64,000 nucleotides of DNA from assembly GCA_037178625.1 (NCBI GenBank), contig CM074133.1, positions 2,976,001 through 3,040,000 of the forward strand, in the 5' to 3' direction. The stretch comes from Skeletonema tropicum. Taxonomy: Eukaryota; Bacillariophyta; Thalassiosirophyceae; Thalassiosirales; Thalassiosiraceae. The stretch's first letter is position 1; each line of letters opens with the position of its first letter. The notes under the pieces were generated by a model. It was given only the letters and a program-made list of their open reading frames with translations. It searched no databases and was not told the DNA's origin. This document shows positions 40,598 through 51,909 of the stretch, piece after piece. The translations under genes and the position numbers were made by a program.

Positions 40598-43486
40598 CTA
40601 CTCTTCCGACACATCCAACCCCACCTCATTGAAGAGGGCTGATGCATCGATGCCCTGCTCTGCTAGCTTCAACTTCAATTCCCTTAACTTTTCCTTGTCT
40701 TGTTGAGTAGCTTCGTCATCTATCTTCTCATCAGCCTTTGCGGCACCAAACTTCTTTGTATGTAGGCTGGGCCCTCTAATGATTCGCATTCCTTCAGTTT
40801 CAGAAGACGTTGTGCCACCTGCAGTTGAAGAATTATTCTGCTGCCGTTTCACCCTAGTTTCTTCTGCCTTCTTTCTGGTCAGAATGATCATCTTTGGGAC
40901 AAAAACTAGCAGTAGAAGGGACATTGCCACGATGAACATGAAGCAGGACAAGATAACTGCAAAAACGGGCGGCTCTTGTCTAGTCATGAAGGCGACAGGC
41001 ACGCCGATCAACATGGCTTGAAGGATTGAAAGTAGTGCGATGGCGATATATTTACTTTCGCTAAATTCGTCACTTATCTCACGAGCTCGAAATGCCTGAA
41101 CATTTGCAGCAATAATTGTGATCAAGTTCAAAAGACCAAATAATATCGCTGGAGTGAGCCCTGCACCGGATGAATCCTGAAGCTGACAAGTTCCATAGCT
41201 GCTGATTGGACTGCTTTGTACCCGCCTGTACACCAATGGATTGACACCCGTCCAAATACCAAGCAAAAGAATATTGATGGACAGCAGCGTAATGAATGGC
41301 TTCATAACATGTTTCACCGTCACTGTCACGCGTTGGAAATGATTCGCAGCACCGAACAATTTGTTCACTCGGAGAGTCTTCGAAAAAAGTGCAGAGAATG
41401 CACACGAGAATCCAGTTCCCAGCAGCCACGGCGCGATCATACATGCAATATTGCAGCCTTCAACACTGGCAATTTCACTGTCAATCGATAGAGGATACAT
41501 CCCTCCACCCATTAGTAGACATCCCACACAAATGAGAATTAGGAAGATTGGCTGAGAAGCACGAACAATACGAGCTTTCCTGTTCTTTGCAACCCATGCA
41601 GCCATCACAATGCTGCATAGAACCACAAGAGATGCCAAAGTCCATCCAAAGTACCGCATGTTGCCAATGTAGTTGTACTCTTGAGGTGGCTCGTAAATAC
41701 CCAAAGAACGCTGATATTTCACGAGGATAGATTGTTCTCCCGGTGCTCGTTCATTGTCAAACTTTTCAGTAATGGTTGTCCACTCTCTCGCTATAGCATC
41801 AGCTACCGCAAGACGTGCCGTGGCCCTATCTGCCTCTGCAATCTCACCATTCTTCACACGCTGCAGATAATCATAAATATTCTTGTCAAGAACTCCATAT
41901 ATTCTGTCGCTCTCAGGGAATCGAACATCAAGTGCCAAGTTTTTACTACTCAGACTCTCTAAGATAGTCTTCTTGTAAGTCTCCGTTCCTTCACGGGGAA
42001 ATCCTTGTGCAACCCATTTCTCAATATCAAAATGCGACTGACGATATGGATCCTGTCCATTCATCTCAGATAATGGTGCAGTCGCCTTCGGAATTACACC
42101 GAGATTACTTCGCATCCCTGAAGCGTATGCAAAGAAATCGGCAGCTAACCTTTGTCGCATTGGGGACACATTCCCCGCTACCGCCGCAGCCCAACCGCCA
42201 AAGGCAGCGTAGGGTGCCTTATTTACCCATCCAATATCATCGTAATACTGACCTAGCTTGCATCGCTCTTTATCGCAGGGCACAAGCTTCCCCGTTTCTC
42301 TGTCCAACACACGTGAACTTCCCGGTGTAGGAGCTACGCCTACCAAACCTCCCACTTTACTCGTTTCACTCAAATGTTTTTTGTAGTTATCTCCCCAATT
42401 GTATGTAAGGACACAATTTCCATTGGTCAAGAAGTGTTTGATATTATTGGTATCTTGACCTCCCCCGCCACAGTCGTCGAACTCTAAAGTTATGGGACAG
42501 ATGATGAATGCAAGATGTTAGATGGGAATCAATTGCGACAATCACATATAAGCACTCCATGACAACTTACCATCATCAGCACCATACTCAGCTTGCATCT
42601 CCAGCTGTCTAATAGCCTCAGCCAATGCCTCCCCTGCCAAAGGTGTCATATCCTTCGGATCAAACAAAAACCCTGTCGTTGTACCCATAGTCTGTGTCAA
42701 GGGTGCCAAAACCAAATTTGCATAGTAGCTGCCGACGCAATCCAATCTCCTTCCAATACACGATCCGTTCAAAGTTGTACCATTATATACCTTCCCATGC
42801 GTAGCCTTTGCAACAGTGGCATACTCATCCCATGTTCGTGGAACTTGCAACCCAAAATGTTCCAAGATATCAATCCGATAAAATAAGGAATGCACATCAC
42901 CATCCAGCGGGAGCATATAAACTTGCCCATCATATGTAGTAATAACCTCACGAAAAGCAGGTAGTATATCTAACCAATCCAAATCGGAACTTTCGCGTAC
43001 AAAATCACCCAGATCCATAAAGCCAGGTGGATCAGTTGCCACGGCTGTTCCTACTACCCCCGGATTACTCACAAACCCATCATAAAATCCTTCCGTCAGC
43101 GCGGCATTCACACGAATTTCATTTGCAATCTCACTTAAACTACCGACTTCTTCGACTATTATATTCACATGTTGTCGTCCACCAAAATCATTCATTTCTT
43201 CCATGAATGCAGCAGCATCCGATCGAACCATTTTGACAATTGGTGCGGCTGCCGGTGCTCCTACGGACAAGATGCGGATTGTAGTTGCTTCTACATCATT
43301 ATCGAGTACGATTTGATTATCGGTTGTCGTATCGGGTTGTATAGTTTCGGAGCAGGCACAGCAGCCTGCCGTAATATTGCAAACATTTTCTCCTTCTTCG
43401 AATTGAAGGTGAGCATTACTACGAGTGATTTGATGAGAACTCCAACTCCAGAGAAGAATAAACGATTTGAACCAACTTTGCCACAT
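40598..43486 (-). CDS. solute-binding domain fused to class C 7TM receptor
   Basis: Two exons (43486-42571 and 42483-40598) joined by an 87-nt intron that restores frame (EYGADD to EFDDCGGGG), giving about 935 residues. A hydrophobic N terminus (FKSFILLWSW) is a likely signal peptide. Residues about 60-580 resemble a bacterial family-1 extracellular solute-binding protein (ITTYDGQVYMLPLDGDVHSL, FYRIDILEHFGLQVPRTWDE, PYAAFGGWAAAVAG). Seven hydrophobic helices follow (WTLASLVVLCSIVMAAWV; FLILICVGCLLMGGG; ACMIAPWLLGTGFSCAFSAL; PFITLLSINILLLGIW; LFGLLNLITIIAANVQAF; AIALLSILQAMLIGVPVAF; ILSCFMFIVAMSLLLLVFVP) in GABA-B receptor style, then a charged cytoplasmic tail (EKLRELKLKLAEQGIDASAL). Class C receptors bind ligand in a periplasmic-binding-like outer domain; here that domain is the transporter type rather than the usual one. 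Probably a plasma-membrane sensor of a sugar or amino compound. Intact. Confidence 0.85.
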
Positions 43487-43868
43487 AGAAGAGAGGAGGA
43501 TATTGAAGAGGCGTCACGAAACTCGGCTGCCTTGGCACGGGTGCAGAAAGAAGGATTTGATGGAGAATATGCGCAGCTGACGGTGTAGTAGTGAGTAGCT
43601 ATGTAGCTAGAGAGAGAGAGAGAGAGCGTAGGATAGCGTTCGGGTTCGGCTTCGGAGTGAGCTTTGGCGGAAATTTAAGTCGCAATGATGGTGGACTCCC
43701 ATTAGGAACCACTGCCCTCGCGGCGCTCGTCGTGCTCGCAACTCGCAACTTATTACACCAGCATTGTCATTATCGACACAAGGGAATAACTAGTCGACAA
43801 AAGCAAATAAACCTAAGCCCCAACCACAACTATCCTATTCTTTTCCAGTGATAAAAGTCCATCGAATA

Positions 43869-43952
43869 ATGAGCACTGATAATAATGAGGCGGACGCACC
43901 TTGTTGTGCTTCCTGCGGTATCGCCGAAGTAGATGACATCAAGTTGAAGTAA
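43869..43952 (+). pseudogene. MYND N-terminal fragment
   Basis: MSTDNNEADAPCCASCGIAE continues VDDIKLK and then stops (TAA 43950-43952), where the paralogues go on to the second Cys pair. The first 27 codons match the family start closely. Unrelated sequence follows, so the copy is truncated. Confidence 0.75.
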
Positions 43953-44348
43953 TATACATGCGATTGAACCTGGCGCATTTCATGGCGATTTCGTCTTGGG
44001 ACTGGGATGGGGGTTATTGCCTCTATTAATTAACTACCATCTACATACTGTTCTCTCGATATCGAAGATCTCTCAGCAAACAGCTACCAGCTGCCAGCTG
44101 CCAGTTTCATCCCCCATCTACGCCCAGGGTGTAATCAGCCCTATCGCATCATATCCTATCAGAAATCAGAAACTATATTTCTAGCGAGATAAATAAGCGG
44201 TGGTCTATGTTTCTTCTGCTGTGCCTTTTCGTTTCAGAAGTTCACGCGATTCTTCGATAGCTGTCCACCAATCTCAAGTACTACCGTAGTCGTAGTCGGT
44301 CACAAGTAACACAACTATCCTATTACTTCCAGAAACAAAGGTCATCCA

Positions 44349-44740
44349 ATGATGAGCTCATCTCAGATAGTGATGAGGGGACATGCCATGCTTCCTGTCA
44401 CATCACAGAAGTTGGTGGCTTCATAAGGAATGTGATGATTGCAATCTCGTATTATGTTGCAGCGATGAATGTCAGCAGGGAGATTCATCGCTGCACGAGG
44501 AAGCATGCAAGAAACGGGTGCTGAATTGCGTGACGAATTATTATTCAAACAACTTCGTTCTTGGAGGACAAGCAAAAGGATATGTGTTCTTATGTTTTTC
44601 GTCGGTATGTCAATGCGCGTCTTAATATTCCCCCCTTCTACTATTACTTTAGTGCAAAAAATAAGAGCAACTAAATCGGAGGTTGTGTCCATGTGGATTT
44701 GTCTGCAATGCAAATTCAATATGAAGAAGTGATCCAATTC
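44349..44740 (+). pseudogene. decayed MYND/RING-like paralogue
   Basis: The frame carries KECDDCNLVLCCSDECQQGD and LHEEACKKRV, clearly the second half of a MYND finger (family: KKCxACNLVxYCSxxC...KKRA). One base later the family string AELRDELLFKQ appears in a neighbouring frame. Sequence 5' of it (TCHASCHITEV) is a degraded CASCGIAEV. No RING-like or Sel1 part follows. It lies 400 bp downstream of the other fragment and may be part of the same dead gene. Confidence 0.7.
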
Positions 44741-44820
44741 TCCTACTAATTACGACTCTCTGTTAAGCAGTAACTGTATCGGGTGCATGTTCGACTCAAC
44801 CGCCAATGCAGTGACTTTTT

Positions 44821-45561
44821 TCACGCACCAAAATGCGATCGACGAAACTTTTCGGCTTCTTCCCTCTGCGGACTCTTGGTTGCATCAACAACGGCCTTGT
44901 GCTTACGAAGGATTGTAGCAAGGTCATCTTTCACGACAAATCCCCTCTTGAACAACTCCAACAATGCCTTGAGAGCACCATCATGGCCCTGACAGGCAGC
45001 GATGATGAAATGTTGCACTGTTCTCGCGGCATTACGATTATGCGACTCTTGGCATCCAAGATTGTATCTAGCAATGGGATGTCCACCAATAGCGGCTTCT
45101 TCCAGATGGTATATTTCTTTCGCCCTATCCTTCTTAACTCCTCGACCAACTTGATAACTTTCTGTGAGCTTGAAATGTGCTTCTACGTCACCCAACTCAG
45201 CAGCCCTTGTAAGATACTCATGTGCTTTACGATTATTGCCTTTCTCTATTCCTTCGTGACATAAAGCAATAGGATCATTCGCCTCTATTCTAATTCTCCT
45301 TTGTTTTTCACGTTCACTATTTGTTGAAGGATTAGGTTTGCGGCAAAAAGCACATTTTGGCTGTAGAGATTCTTTCAACTCCCGCATCTGATTGGCGTGA
45401 TTGCATCCATTGCAAACTATTTTGCTGCAACAATCCGCTACGGTAGATTGCCGTAAATCAAGCGGCAGAGGTAAACAACAGATGGGGCAGTCTCCAGGGT
45501 ATGTGTACGCCGGCGGCTTGAATAGTAATTTGTCACGCAATTCATCGTTCTCTGCGCTCAT
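44821..45561 (-). CDS. RING-like/Sel1 paralogue lacking the MYND finger
   Basis: 246 residues starting MSAENDELRDKLLFKPP. In the paralogues about 50 residues of MYND finger separate MSxxN from ELRDELLFKQP; here they are missing and the frame is kept. The RING-like module is complete (GDCPICCLPLPLDL, CCSKIVCNGC, CAFCRKP). Sel1-type repeats follow (GDVEAHFKLTESYQVGRGVK; GGHPIARYNLGCQE). The C-terminal signature DATKSPQREEAEKF is present. The open frame is intact and the conserved start Met is retained, so this looks like a viable shortened protein rather than a wreck. Convergent with the two MYND fragments to its left. Confidence 0.85.
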   Translation of the reverse strand: MSAENDELRDKLLFKPPAYTYPGDCPICCLPLPLDLRQSTVADCCSKIVCNGCNHANQMRELKESLQPKCAFCRKPNPSTNSEREKQRRIRIEANDPIALCHEGIEKGNNRKAHEYLTRAAELGDVEAHFKLTESYQVGRGVKKDRAKEIYHLEEAAIGGHPIARYNLGCQESHNRNAARTVQHFIIAACQGHDGALKALLELFKRGFVVKDDLATILRKHKAVVDATKSPQREEAEKFRRSHFGA

Positions 45562-46018
45562 CCTGACAGTGAATACTTATGTTGTAATGATGACCCTCTA
45601 TCTTGCCAGTAGGATTTGTGGTTGGTTATGATGAAAATAGTTTGTGTGGTAATGGTGGCGGCTCTTCTCGCTAATGGGAGTCCATCGCCATTGCGACTAC
45701 CATCGTCGGCCGTAATCTGGACACTCTCGGAACGAGAGTGAACCCTCGGACGAGGGTTTTGCGAGCGCAGCGAGCAAATCTCCCCGTGTTTTGAGCAGAA
45801 TAATGATGAGCACACAACTCTCGTCCATCCGAGAGAAACAACAAATTCAACGCATCACCACCAAACACAATACTCATAGGAGTAGCAATTAGGGCAATAC
45901 AATAGCAGTATCATTCTATTAATAATTTGCCACAGAATATTATTATTATTATTATTTTTGTGGCGGCAGACTTATACCAATCACATCATCACCACCGCAG
46001 ACTACCGCAGACCGCAGC
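45562..46018. other. intergenic
   Basis: Contains ATGGGAGTCCATCGCCATTG, similar to ATGGGAGTCCATCATCATTG at 9231, and an inverted pair TCTCGGAACGAGAG/CCTCGGACGAGGG at 45724-45755. No coding seen. Confidence 0.5.
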
Positions 46019-47045
46019 ATGAGTGCCGGCAGCAGCAATAACAACAACGAGGCGGCGGCGGCGGCAGTGCCCAATCTTTCTACCGCTGCGCCGCTGGGTA
46101 TATCTGATAATCCTTTAAACTGCTACGTAAGTTGATTGACAGAGTTGAAAAGTTAGAGACCTCCAATGCAGCTCGAGATGAAATGGAGAACACCGCCTTC
46201 AAAGCCTATTGGACCAGGCCAATATCCAGAACCAGGAAATGGCGGAAAAGGATCGAAAGATCAAAGATCAGGAGAAGCAAATCAAGAAACTCCAAAGAAT
46301 GGTAGATGCTGCACAACAGGGGTCCCCGAGTTCCCCCATTTGTGAGTCATCCTCTCGTCAAGGTGATGATCGTCAAGATGATGATGTTGGAAGGAAGCGT
46401 CCACCACCCGTTAACCTTGAGGAAGACTTTGTACCACCTGATCCTAAAAAGACAAAATCTGCCAGGTCCACAACAACATCTACCCGGTTGGATGGAGTTC
46501 AAAATATCGCTGTGGATGATAAGGTGGGGGGTATGCGAGCTTGAGCGGATGTGGAAAGAACGTGTCCTTTTGAAGATGAGTGAAGATATCAAGGGAGAAG
46601 AGGTGCTCTCCAAGGAGGTTCTCTTCACAAAAACCTACACTGACGTGCATGGGAACCCTTCATTCAAGATCAAATCAGAAATGGCGAAATATGATGCAGG
46701 TATGTCATTTGTTGCTTTGGCCATATCATATCTGATGATGACTGGGGGAAATTGTGTGCAGGGGATCTCAACGATGAAAAGAGTAGGAATCTGTTTGCCA
46801 AGATAGAGAAAGATACTATGTTGAAAGCTGGTGAGATGGAAAAACAGTTCAAGAAAGATGGCAAAGCGAAGGAGAGAGTTAAGGCTACTGTCCACAGCCT
46901 CGGAACTAGGCTCAAATACTGCGAGAAAGACAGGAAGGAGAGTGATAAAACTTTTGAAATGAAGGCTTATGGTTTGGAGAAGGCTACTGGAAAACAAAGA
47001 AAGCAGAATAGTTTGTTTTCTCGTTTTACTACTAAGAAGAAGTAA
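46019..47045 (+). CDS. coiled-coil protein with frame breaks
   Basis: Starts MSAGSSNNNNEAAAAAVPNL. Coding continues in shifting frames: KLIDRVEKLETSNAARDEME, LLDQANIQNQEMAEKDRKIK with DQEKQIKKLQRMVDAAQQ, a basic/acidic middle (GRKRPPPVNLEEDFVPPDPK), then CELERMWKERVLLKMSEDIK. A 62-nt intron (46700-46761) joins MAKYDAG to DLNDEKSRNLFAKIEKD and the C terminus ends FSRFTTKKK. Three one-base shifts (about 46120, 46205, 46530) are needed. The last sits in a run of six G; five would keep frame. The heptads predict a long parallel coiled coil, with a nuclear-type basic segment. Family unknown. Sequence error or recent pseudogenization are both possible. Confidence 0.5.
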
Positions 47046-47155
47046 GTTATTGTGTTATTGTTAGTGTTAGAGTTTCTTGCTCTACTTTGAGTTGGCTTTT
47101 GAGAAGTCGGAGAGCTTGGCGAAGCGGGGGTGGTGGCCCAGTAGGGGAGGAGGTA

Positions 47156-47819
47156 GCAGCCATAATCATATAGCGCCGTTTCTCAATAATCATATAGCGC
47201 CAGGTACATGTATGTAATTCCTACATACGTAAGGTGGCCCTTTCTCACACAACGCTCGCACTTAACCGCTTCAACGCTCAAATTTTTTTTTGCCCGCCAC
47301 GCATATCAACTCACAACACACACACATGCCCAGCAATTGAAAACTGTCTTCGCAGATAGTATCAGTACCGTTAGCGAGACTAATCAGTACCGTGTTAGCA
47401 AGACTATGGGTTATCTCTTACCTCTACCTGCTGCTTCAAGACAGGCTTCAATCCTACTTATCGTACTTACTACGCAAACTTTGGTGACGGGTGACGTATC
47501 TTTCATATGTACCTGAGACTAACTTCAATAAGAGAAAGGATGATAAGGACGAAACGTATCGTGGATTGCCGCTTCCGCTGGTCGAGTACCGCTAATGGTA
47601 GTGAAGTCCCATTTCATATGTAGGAGTGCCGTTTATGTGCCGGAGAGGAATGTAAGACGGGTGGAATGATGGTGATAAAGTTTCATGCGGGGCACTTGAC
47701 AAAAGTGAGAAATGTGCGAGCGTTGTGTGAGAAAGGGCCACCTTACGTATGTAGGAATTGCGTACATGTACCTGGCGCTATATGATTATTGAGAAACGGC
47801 GCTATATGATTATGGCTGC
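47156..47819. mobile_element. foldback element with 11-bp target duplication
   Basis: Begins GCAGCCATAATCATATAGCG and ends with its inverse; the arms are about 105-110 bp and nearly identical (shared inner string CCTACATACGTAAGGTGGCC, CTTTCTCACACAACGCTCGC). Flanked by GGGAGGAGGTA at 47145-47155 and 47820-47830. Each arm contains a short direct repeat of AATCATATAGCGCC. 664 bp, with no coding. An 11-bp duplication and long arms fit a Mutator-like miniature element. Confidence 0.92.
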
Positions 47820-47830
47820 GGGAGGAGGTA

Positions 47831-49949
47831 TATAGGAGAGAAGGAGGGGAGGAAGTTGACGGACAGACACTCTCGGACTCTCGGATTTCCCTCTATTTCC
47901 GAGAGAAACAGGTTTGTCCCCGGAATTTGGATTTTGGAAATTCACGATCACGATCTGCTACTTACTATGTACTTAAGGGGCAGTCTTTGCGCTCCACACA
48001 CGAGACGAATTTATGCCTTTTTGCACATTTACCTAACATTACCGGGAATCACTGTACGAATTGTCATTTTGTTGCACATTTCCCCGATGAACGTCTCAGA
48101 CGGATCCGTGTGGCCACACGAGATCTCGTGTGAGATGTGGCCAGCTCACACGAGATTTTGTACAATTTTGTACGGCCACACGAATCTATCAAACACCCCC
48201 TATGCCCTCCCATCATGGCACTTCTACACCCCTAGCTGACCAGCCACCACAACCTTCGGCCACAATGCGTTTGCCTATGTTATGAGCTTCCGTTAGAGCT
48301 GCCGGTCGGCGTTGTAGGTGGGGTATTATTCTAAATATAGCGTTTTGTGTCGAAAATGAGGACATCGATCGAAGCATTTATTATTTATGCACATGAAATG
48401 TAAGGCGGATAACGCAACAAATCAATGCAAGCCGTGGCGTAAATCGTCTTATGATATGTAAGGAAGGTATCTGCAACATTGTAGAATTATTGGGCGGTCG
48501 TAGGTCTCATTTGATACGTTATATTAGACCGACTCGCCTGTGCTCGGACGATGCTGCCGACGATGTCATCGTTATATTTAATGGTGTGTTGCCGCTCTGT
48601 TACTGACACCGCTACCCCCAATGATCAACACAATAATCATCTTTGATTTGCCGCTCAGGCTGGCTCTCAAAAACTGTTTCTACCAAAATTATCCGTGTTA
48701 TCTACCTATTTTGGAGGAGGTGATCATGCTATCCACACATCTGTTGGGTGGTTAATGACGCAATAAAACGGAAAGAGACGATATACCAAGCGAAAGAGTT
48801 TGGATTTACACTATTGAGAGCGAGGGGGGACAATAGTTTGGTGTCCTCCATCTATATACAATGAATGTCAGCTCATTATAGTTGAATTGTGTATTGTTGT
48901 TCAGATCAAATAATTCCAAAGAACATGCACAAACTGTCACTCACTCCAATAATGTTAAACACCAACTGATCATATGCGCTTCACCATCATGGAGAATGGC
49001 TTCATAATGTCATGATGGCTAGATTACTTCGTAAAGAGTATAAATATGCAACAAATTTATCAGCCATACCCTGCAATCACAATCCAAAGAGTTACATTGT
49101 TGTCCTGTATCACCTCAGATCAGTTCATCCACAGTGTTATTTCTCCATATAACGGTTGAAATATCATTGAATAATGAGATATTGTGGCATAGGTGCTGGT
49201 ATCATATTATTTGGGAGCATCTAAGAACCTTGCAACATATTGTGGGGTGCCGGTGATGTGCGTTCAGTAGGTAAATAATGAGAGTAATATGGATGACTCC
49301 TCACCAAAAACATTTGCAACTCCTATAGGATAGTTATATGAAGGATATATGAGGGTAATGACCCATTGGTTGAATGATAACATGGAATAAATGACCCGTA
49401 TTGACCATTTGACGCTCGGTCGAAATACGGAAACGTACTATTTAGTGAGCAATACGTCGTCACACACTTAATATCGGTACAAATTGATGGAACCATTCGA
49501 TTCTGCGTTAAAAATTGGTCTAAATACAATATTTTGGGTTTGGTAGACGTAAGGTTGCCGGTGTTAAAGGCATTGTACTTGTGGTATCGATCAGTGCTGT
49601 CATGGTAAAATTGTGATTGTGTGATGAGTCGTTGTGAGAAAAGTGTGACTGTTTAGTATCTTTTTAGGTCCTGCTTAGATGAGTGTTATCTCGTGTGTTC
49701 TCTCTTGTATTCTCGTGTGTACGAGCGTTTCAGAGCGCAGAGGCAGAGACACAATTACGGATTTTTGTGTGATTGAAGAAAAAAATCCGTCTCGTGTGTA
49801 GAGCGCAACGACAGCCTCTTACTTACCTTGCTGCATGCTACATGCATTCGATCGCTGTGCTCCACTAAGGAACCGCTCTCCATCAAAGCGCTGGTCGGCT
49901 CTGCTGCTTCTCTTTCTTTTTTTCACAGGGAGTGGAATATACTTAAATA
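47831..49949. other. no gene seen
   Basis: AT-rich after 48250. Near 48100-48180 GGCCACACGAGAT and AGCTCACACGAGAT recur in direct and inverted form around TCTCGTGTGAG. A polypyrimidine tract ending TTTTTTTCACAG at 49917-49928, just before the MYND gene start, could be the acceptor of a 5' UTR intron. Confidence 0.45.
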
Positions 49950-50853
49950 ATGAGTTCAGATAGTAACTTTGCAGCCGAGATGAAATGTTGTGCTTCTTGT
50001 GGCATCGCAGAAAATGATGACATAAAATTGAAGAAGTGCACTGCTTGTTATATCGTGAAATATTGCAGCATCAAGTGTCAGAAGAATCACTGGTCGCAGC
50101 ACAAACGAGTGTGCAGGTTAAGAGCTGCGGAAATTACGTGATGAAATTTTGTTCAAGCAACCGGAAAGTAGCCACATCGGTGACTGTCCGCTCTGCATGA
50201 TCCCTCTGAAGATTGATGGATCTGATTGTGCAACAATGGCATGTTGCAGCAAATTCGTTTGTAACGGGTGCTCTTTTGCTAATCAGACGCAAGAGAGAGA
50301 GATGAGGTTGGAACATAAGTGTCCATTCTGTCGGCATCCTGCACCAAAATCGCAGATGGAAGCGGCACTGGTGTTCAAAGAGAAGGATAGGGTAGAAATG
50401 AACGATCCAATCGCACTAAGAAAAGTGGGTGTGCTACGCTACCAGGAAGGGGACCACAAAGGTGCATTTGAATTTTGGACAAAGGCAGCCGACTTGGGTG
50501 ATTTACAAGCTCATTATCAATTATCAATTTTGTATCATTATAGTTACGGGGTCAAAAAGAACGAGAAGAAGGAAACTTATCACTTGGAAAAAGCTGCCAT
50601 AGGTGGTCACCCAATTGCGAGATACAACCTTGGTTGCATTGAGGGGCAGAATGGTCGGCACGAGAGGGCAGTAAGACATTTCATCATCGCCGCCTCACAG
50701 GGAGAAGACGATTCGTTGAGAAGTCTCACGGTATTATATCAGGATGGAAAGGTCGGCAAAGAAGAGCTTGCCGCTGCTATTCGTGCGCACCAGGCTGCTG
50801 TGGATGCGACGAAAAGTCCTCAAAGGGACGCGGCAGCAGCTTTCATGTGGTGA
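49950..50853 (+). CDS. MYND/RING-like/Sel1 protein with one frameshift
   Basis: Starts MSSDSNFAAEMKCCASCGIA, with the MYND finger complete (CTAC, YCSIKC, HWSQHKRVC). At GCGGAAATTACGTG the frame runs into TGA; with one A fewer it would read AELRDEILFKQPESS as in the paralogues. The second frame (from about 50136) is intact: GDCPLCMIPLKIDG, CCSKFVCNGC, CPFCRHP, Sel1-type repeats (GDLQAHYQLSILYHYSYGVK; GGHPIARYNLGCIE), then RAHQAAVDATKSPQRDAAA and a stop at 50853. A single A-run change in an otherwise complete gene may be a sequencing error; if real, translation would end after the MYND finger. Confidence 0.8.
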
Positions 50854-51019
50854 GTGTGTGTCTTTCATCAATTATTGTCCGCCTTGCTGGTATCTTCTCT
50901 GTCTCCATCACCGTTGTACGTGGTCGGCTCTGAAGCTTTTCTCGGCCACCACTAATCTCAACTTATCAACACAATAACAAAAGTACTCATTTTCTGCGGT
51001 TTGTCTTTTTTCGCAGGGG

Positions 51020-51118
51020 CGGGAACAGCTTAGGAGGAATCCGTCATTGCAAATGAAGTGTGTGCTTCTTGTGGCATTGCAGCAGCTACTTTCACTTGTT
51101 CGGATGAAAAAAATTTAA
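51020..51118 (+). pseudogene. MYND N-terminal remnant
   Basis: GAGGAATCCGTCATTGCAAA encodes EESVIANEVCASCGIAAAT, the family's first Cys pair without a start codon. The preceding TTTTTTCGCAGGGGCGGGAA resembles TTTTTTTCACAGGGAGTGGA before the 49950 gene, and GTGGTCGGCTCTG at 50918 matches GCTGGTCGGCTCTG at 49892. So it is a truncated tandem copy of that gene's 5' region. Confidence 0.65.
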
Positions 51119-51194
51119 TTTTAAATATTTAAGTAGTCGTCCGAAGAGGAATTTTCGAAGCAGAAGGAGGAGGATTTACAGCTGAGCTTGCAAT

Positions 51195-51665
51195 ATGACT
51201 TTGACTTCCGAATTGCAATTACTAGAAGGACAACGGAATCAGCTTCTCTTACACGAAGAGACACTGATTGCTGCGCACAATGATCAATTGACGAAATTGC
51301 GCTCGCATCTGGGCACACTGGACGATAAAATTTTCCACCTAAAGCAATCTCTGCGGACAAAGGATACTTCCAAATCCTCGAAGACGCCGAAAGCATCGAA
51401 AGCATCCGATACTTGGAAATGTTTGTGTGGACGCATGCTGACGGTGGATAGGAAACGATGCGGAAAGTGTCTTCGCTGGAGAGGTGGAAAGCGCGGCAGT
51501 AATCCACCAATCATTCAACGTGTTGTCTCAAGCAATGACAATGAATTGGAGCCTCCCAAAAAACGAAAGCGTAGGCGCAAATCAAGCGGAGAATCTGCCT
51601 CCGCTGTTTCGGCTGATGATGAACAGGCGGCGGCGTCTCTGATATCCCTGAGTTTGTCCCTTTGA
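51195..51665 (+). CDS. small coiled-coil protein with Cys/WRGGKR motif
   Basis: 156 residues from MTLTSELQLLEGQRNQLLLH. Residues 1-55 form an amphipathic helix (LRSHLGTLDDKIFHLKQSL). After a Lys/Ser linker comes a compact Cys motif, WKCLCGRMLTVDRKRCGKCL, then RWRGGKRG. The C terminus has a strong basic cluster (PPKKRKRRRKSS), a likely nuclear signal, and an acidic/Ala tail. The C-x-C...C-x2-C plus WRGGKR arrangement recurs, from memory, in diatom proteins of unknown role and looks like a small zinc or nucleic-acid-binding element. Intact, single exon. Confidence 0.7.
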   Translation: MTLTSELQLLEGQRNQLLLHEETLIAAHNDQLTKLRSHLGTLDDKIFHLKQSLRTKDTSKSSKTPKASKASDTWKCLCGRMLTVDRKRCGKCLRWRGGKRGSNPPIIQRVVSSNDNELEPPKKRKRRRKSSGESASAVSADDEQAAASLISLSLSL

Positions 51666-51909
51666 TTTGTCGCCCACTAATAATCATAAAGCCTTCGGTA
51701 GGTAACGATCAATTCGAAGAGAGGTATTCCTTCTGATCATCCAACATGCATGAAACTGAAACATTGTATCCAATATTATCGATAATATAGAAGCATCAAT
51801 AGATATTCTCTAGATATTTTCTCCTCATGATATCCTTGATCTCTTCTTCCACTTCCACTATTTATAGGCTTCTCTGGAAGCTGAGAAACTTAAGAAGTCC
51901 ACCTGATCA

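Noticed and set aside
43870..44740. The two MYND remnants as exons of one spliced gene
   Set aside because: The first ends in a stop before the second Cys pair and the second begins with its own degraded first Cys pair, so they overlap in content rather than complement each other.
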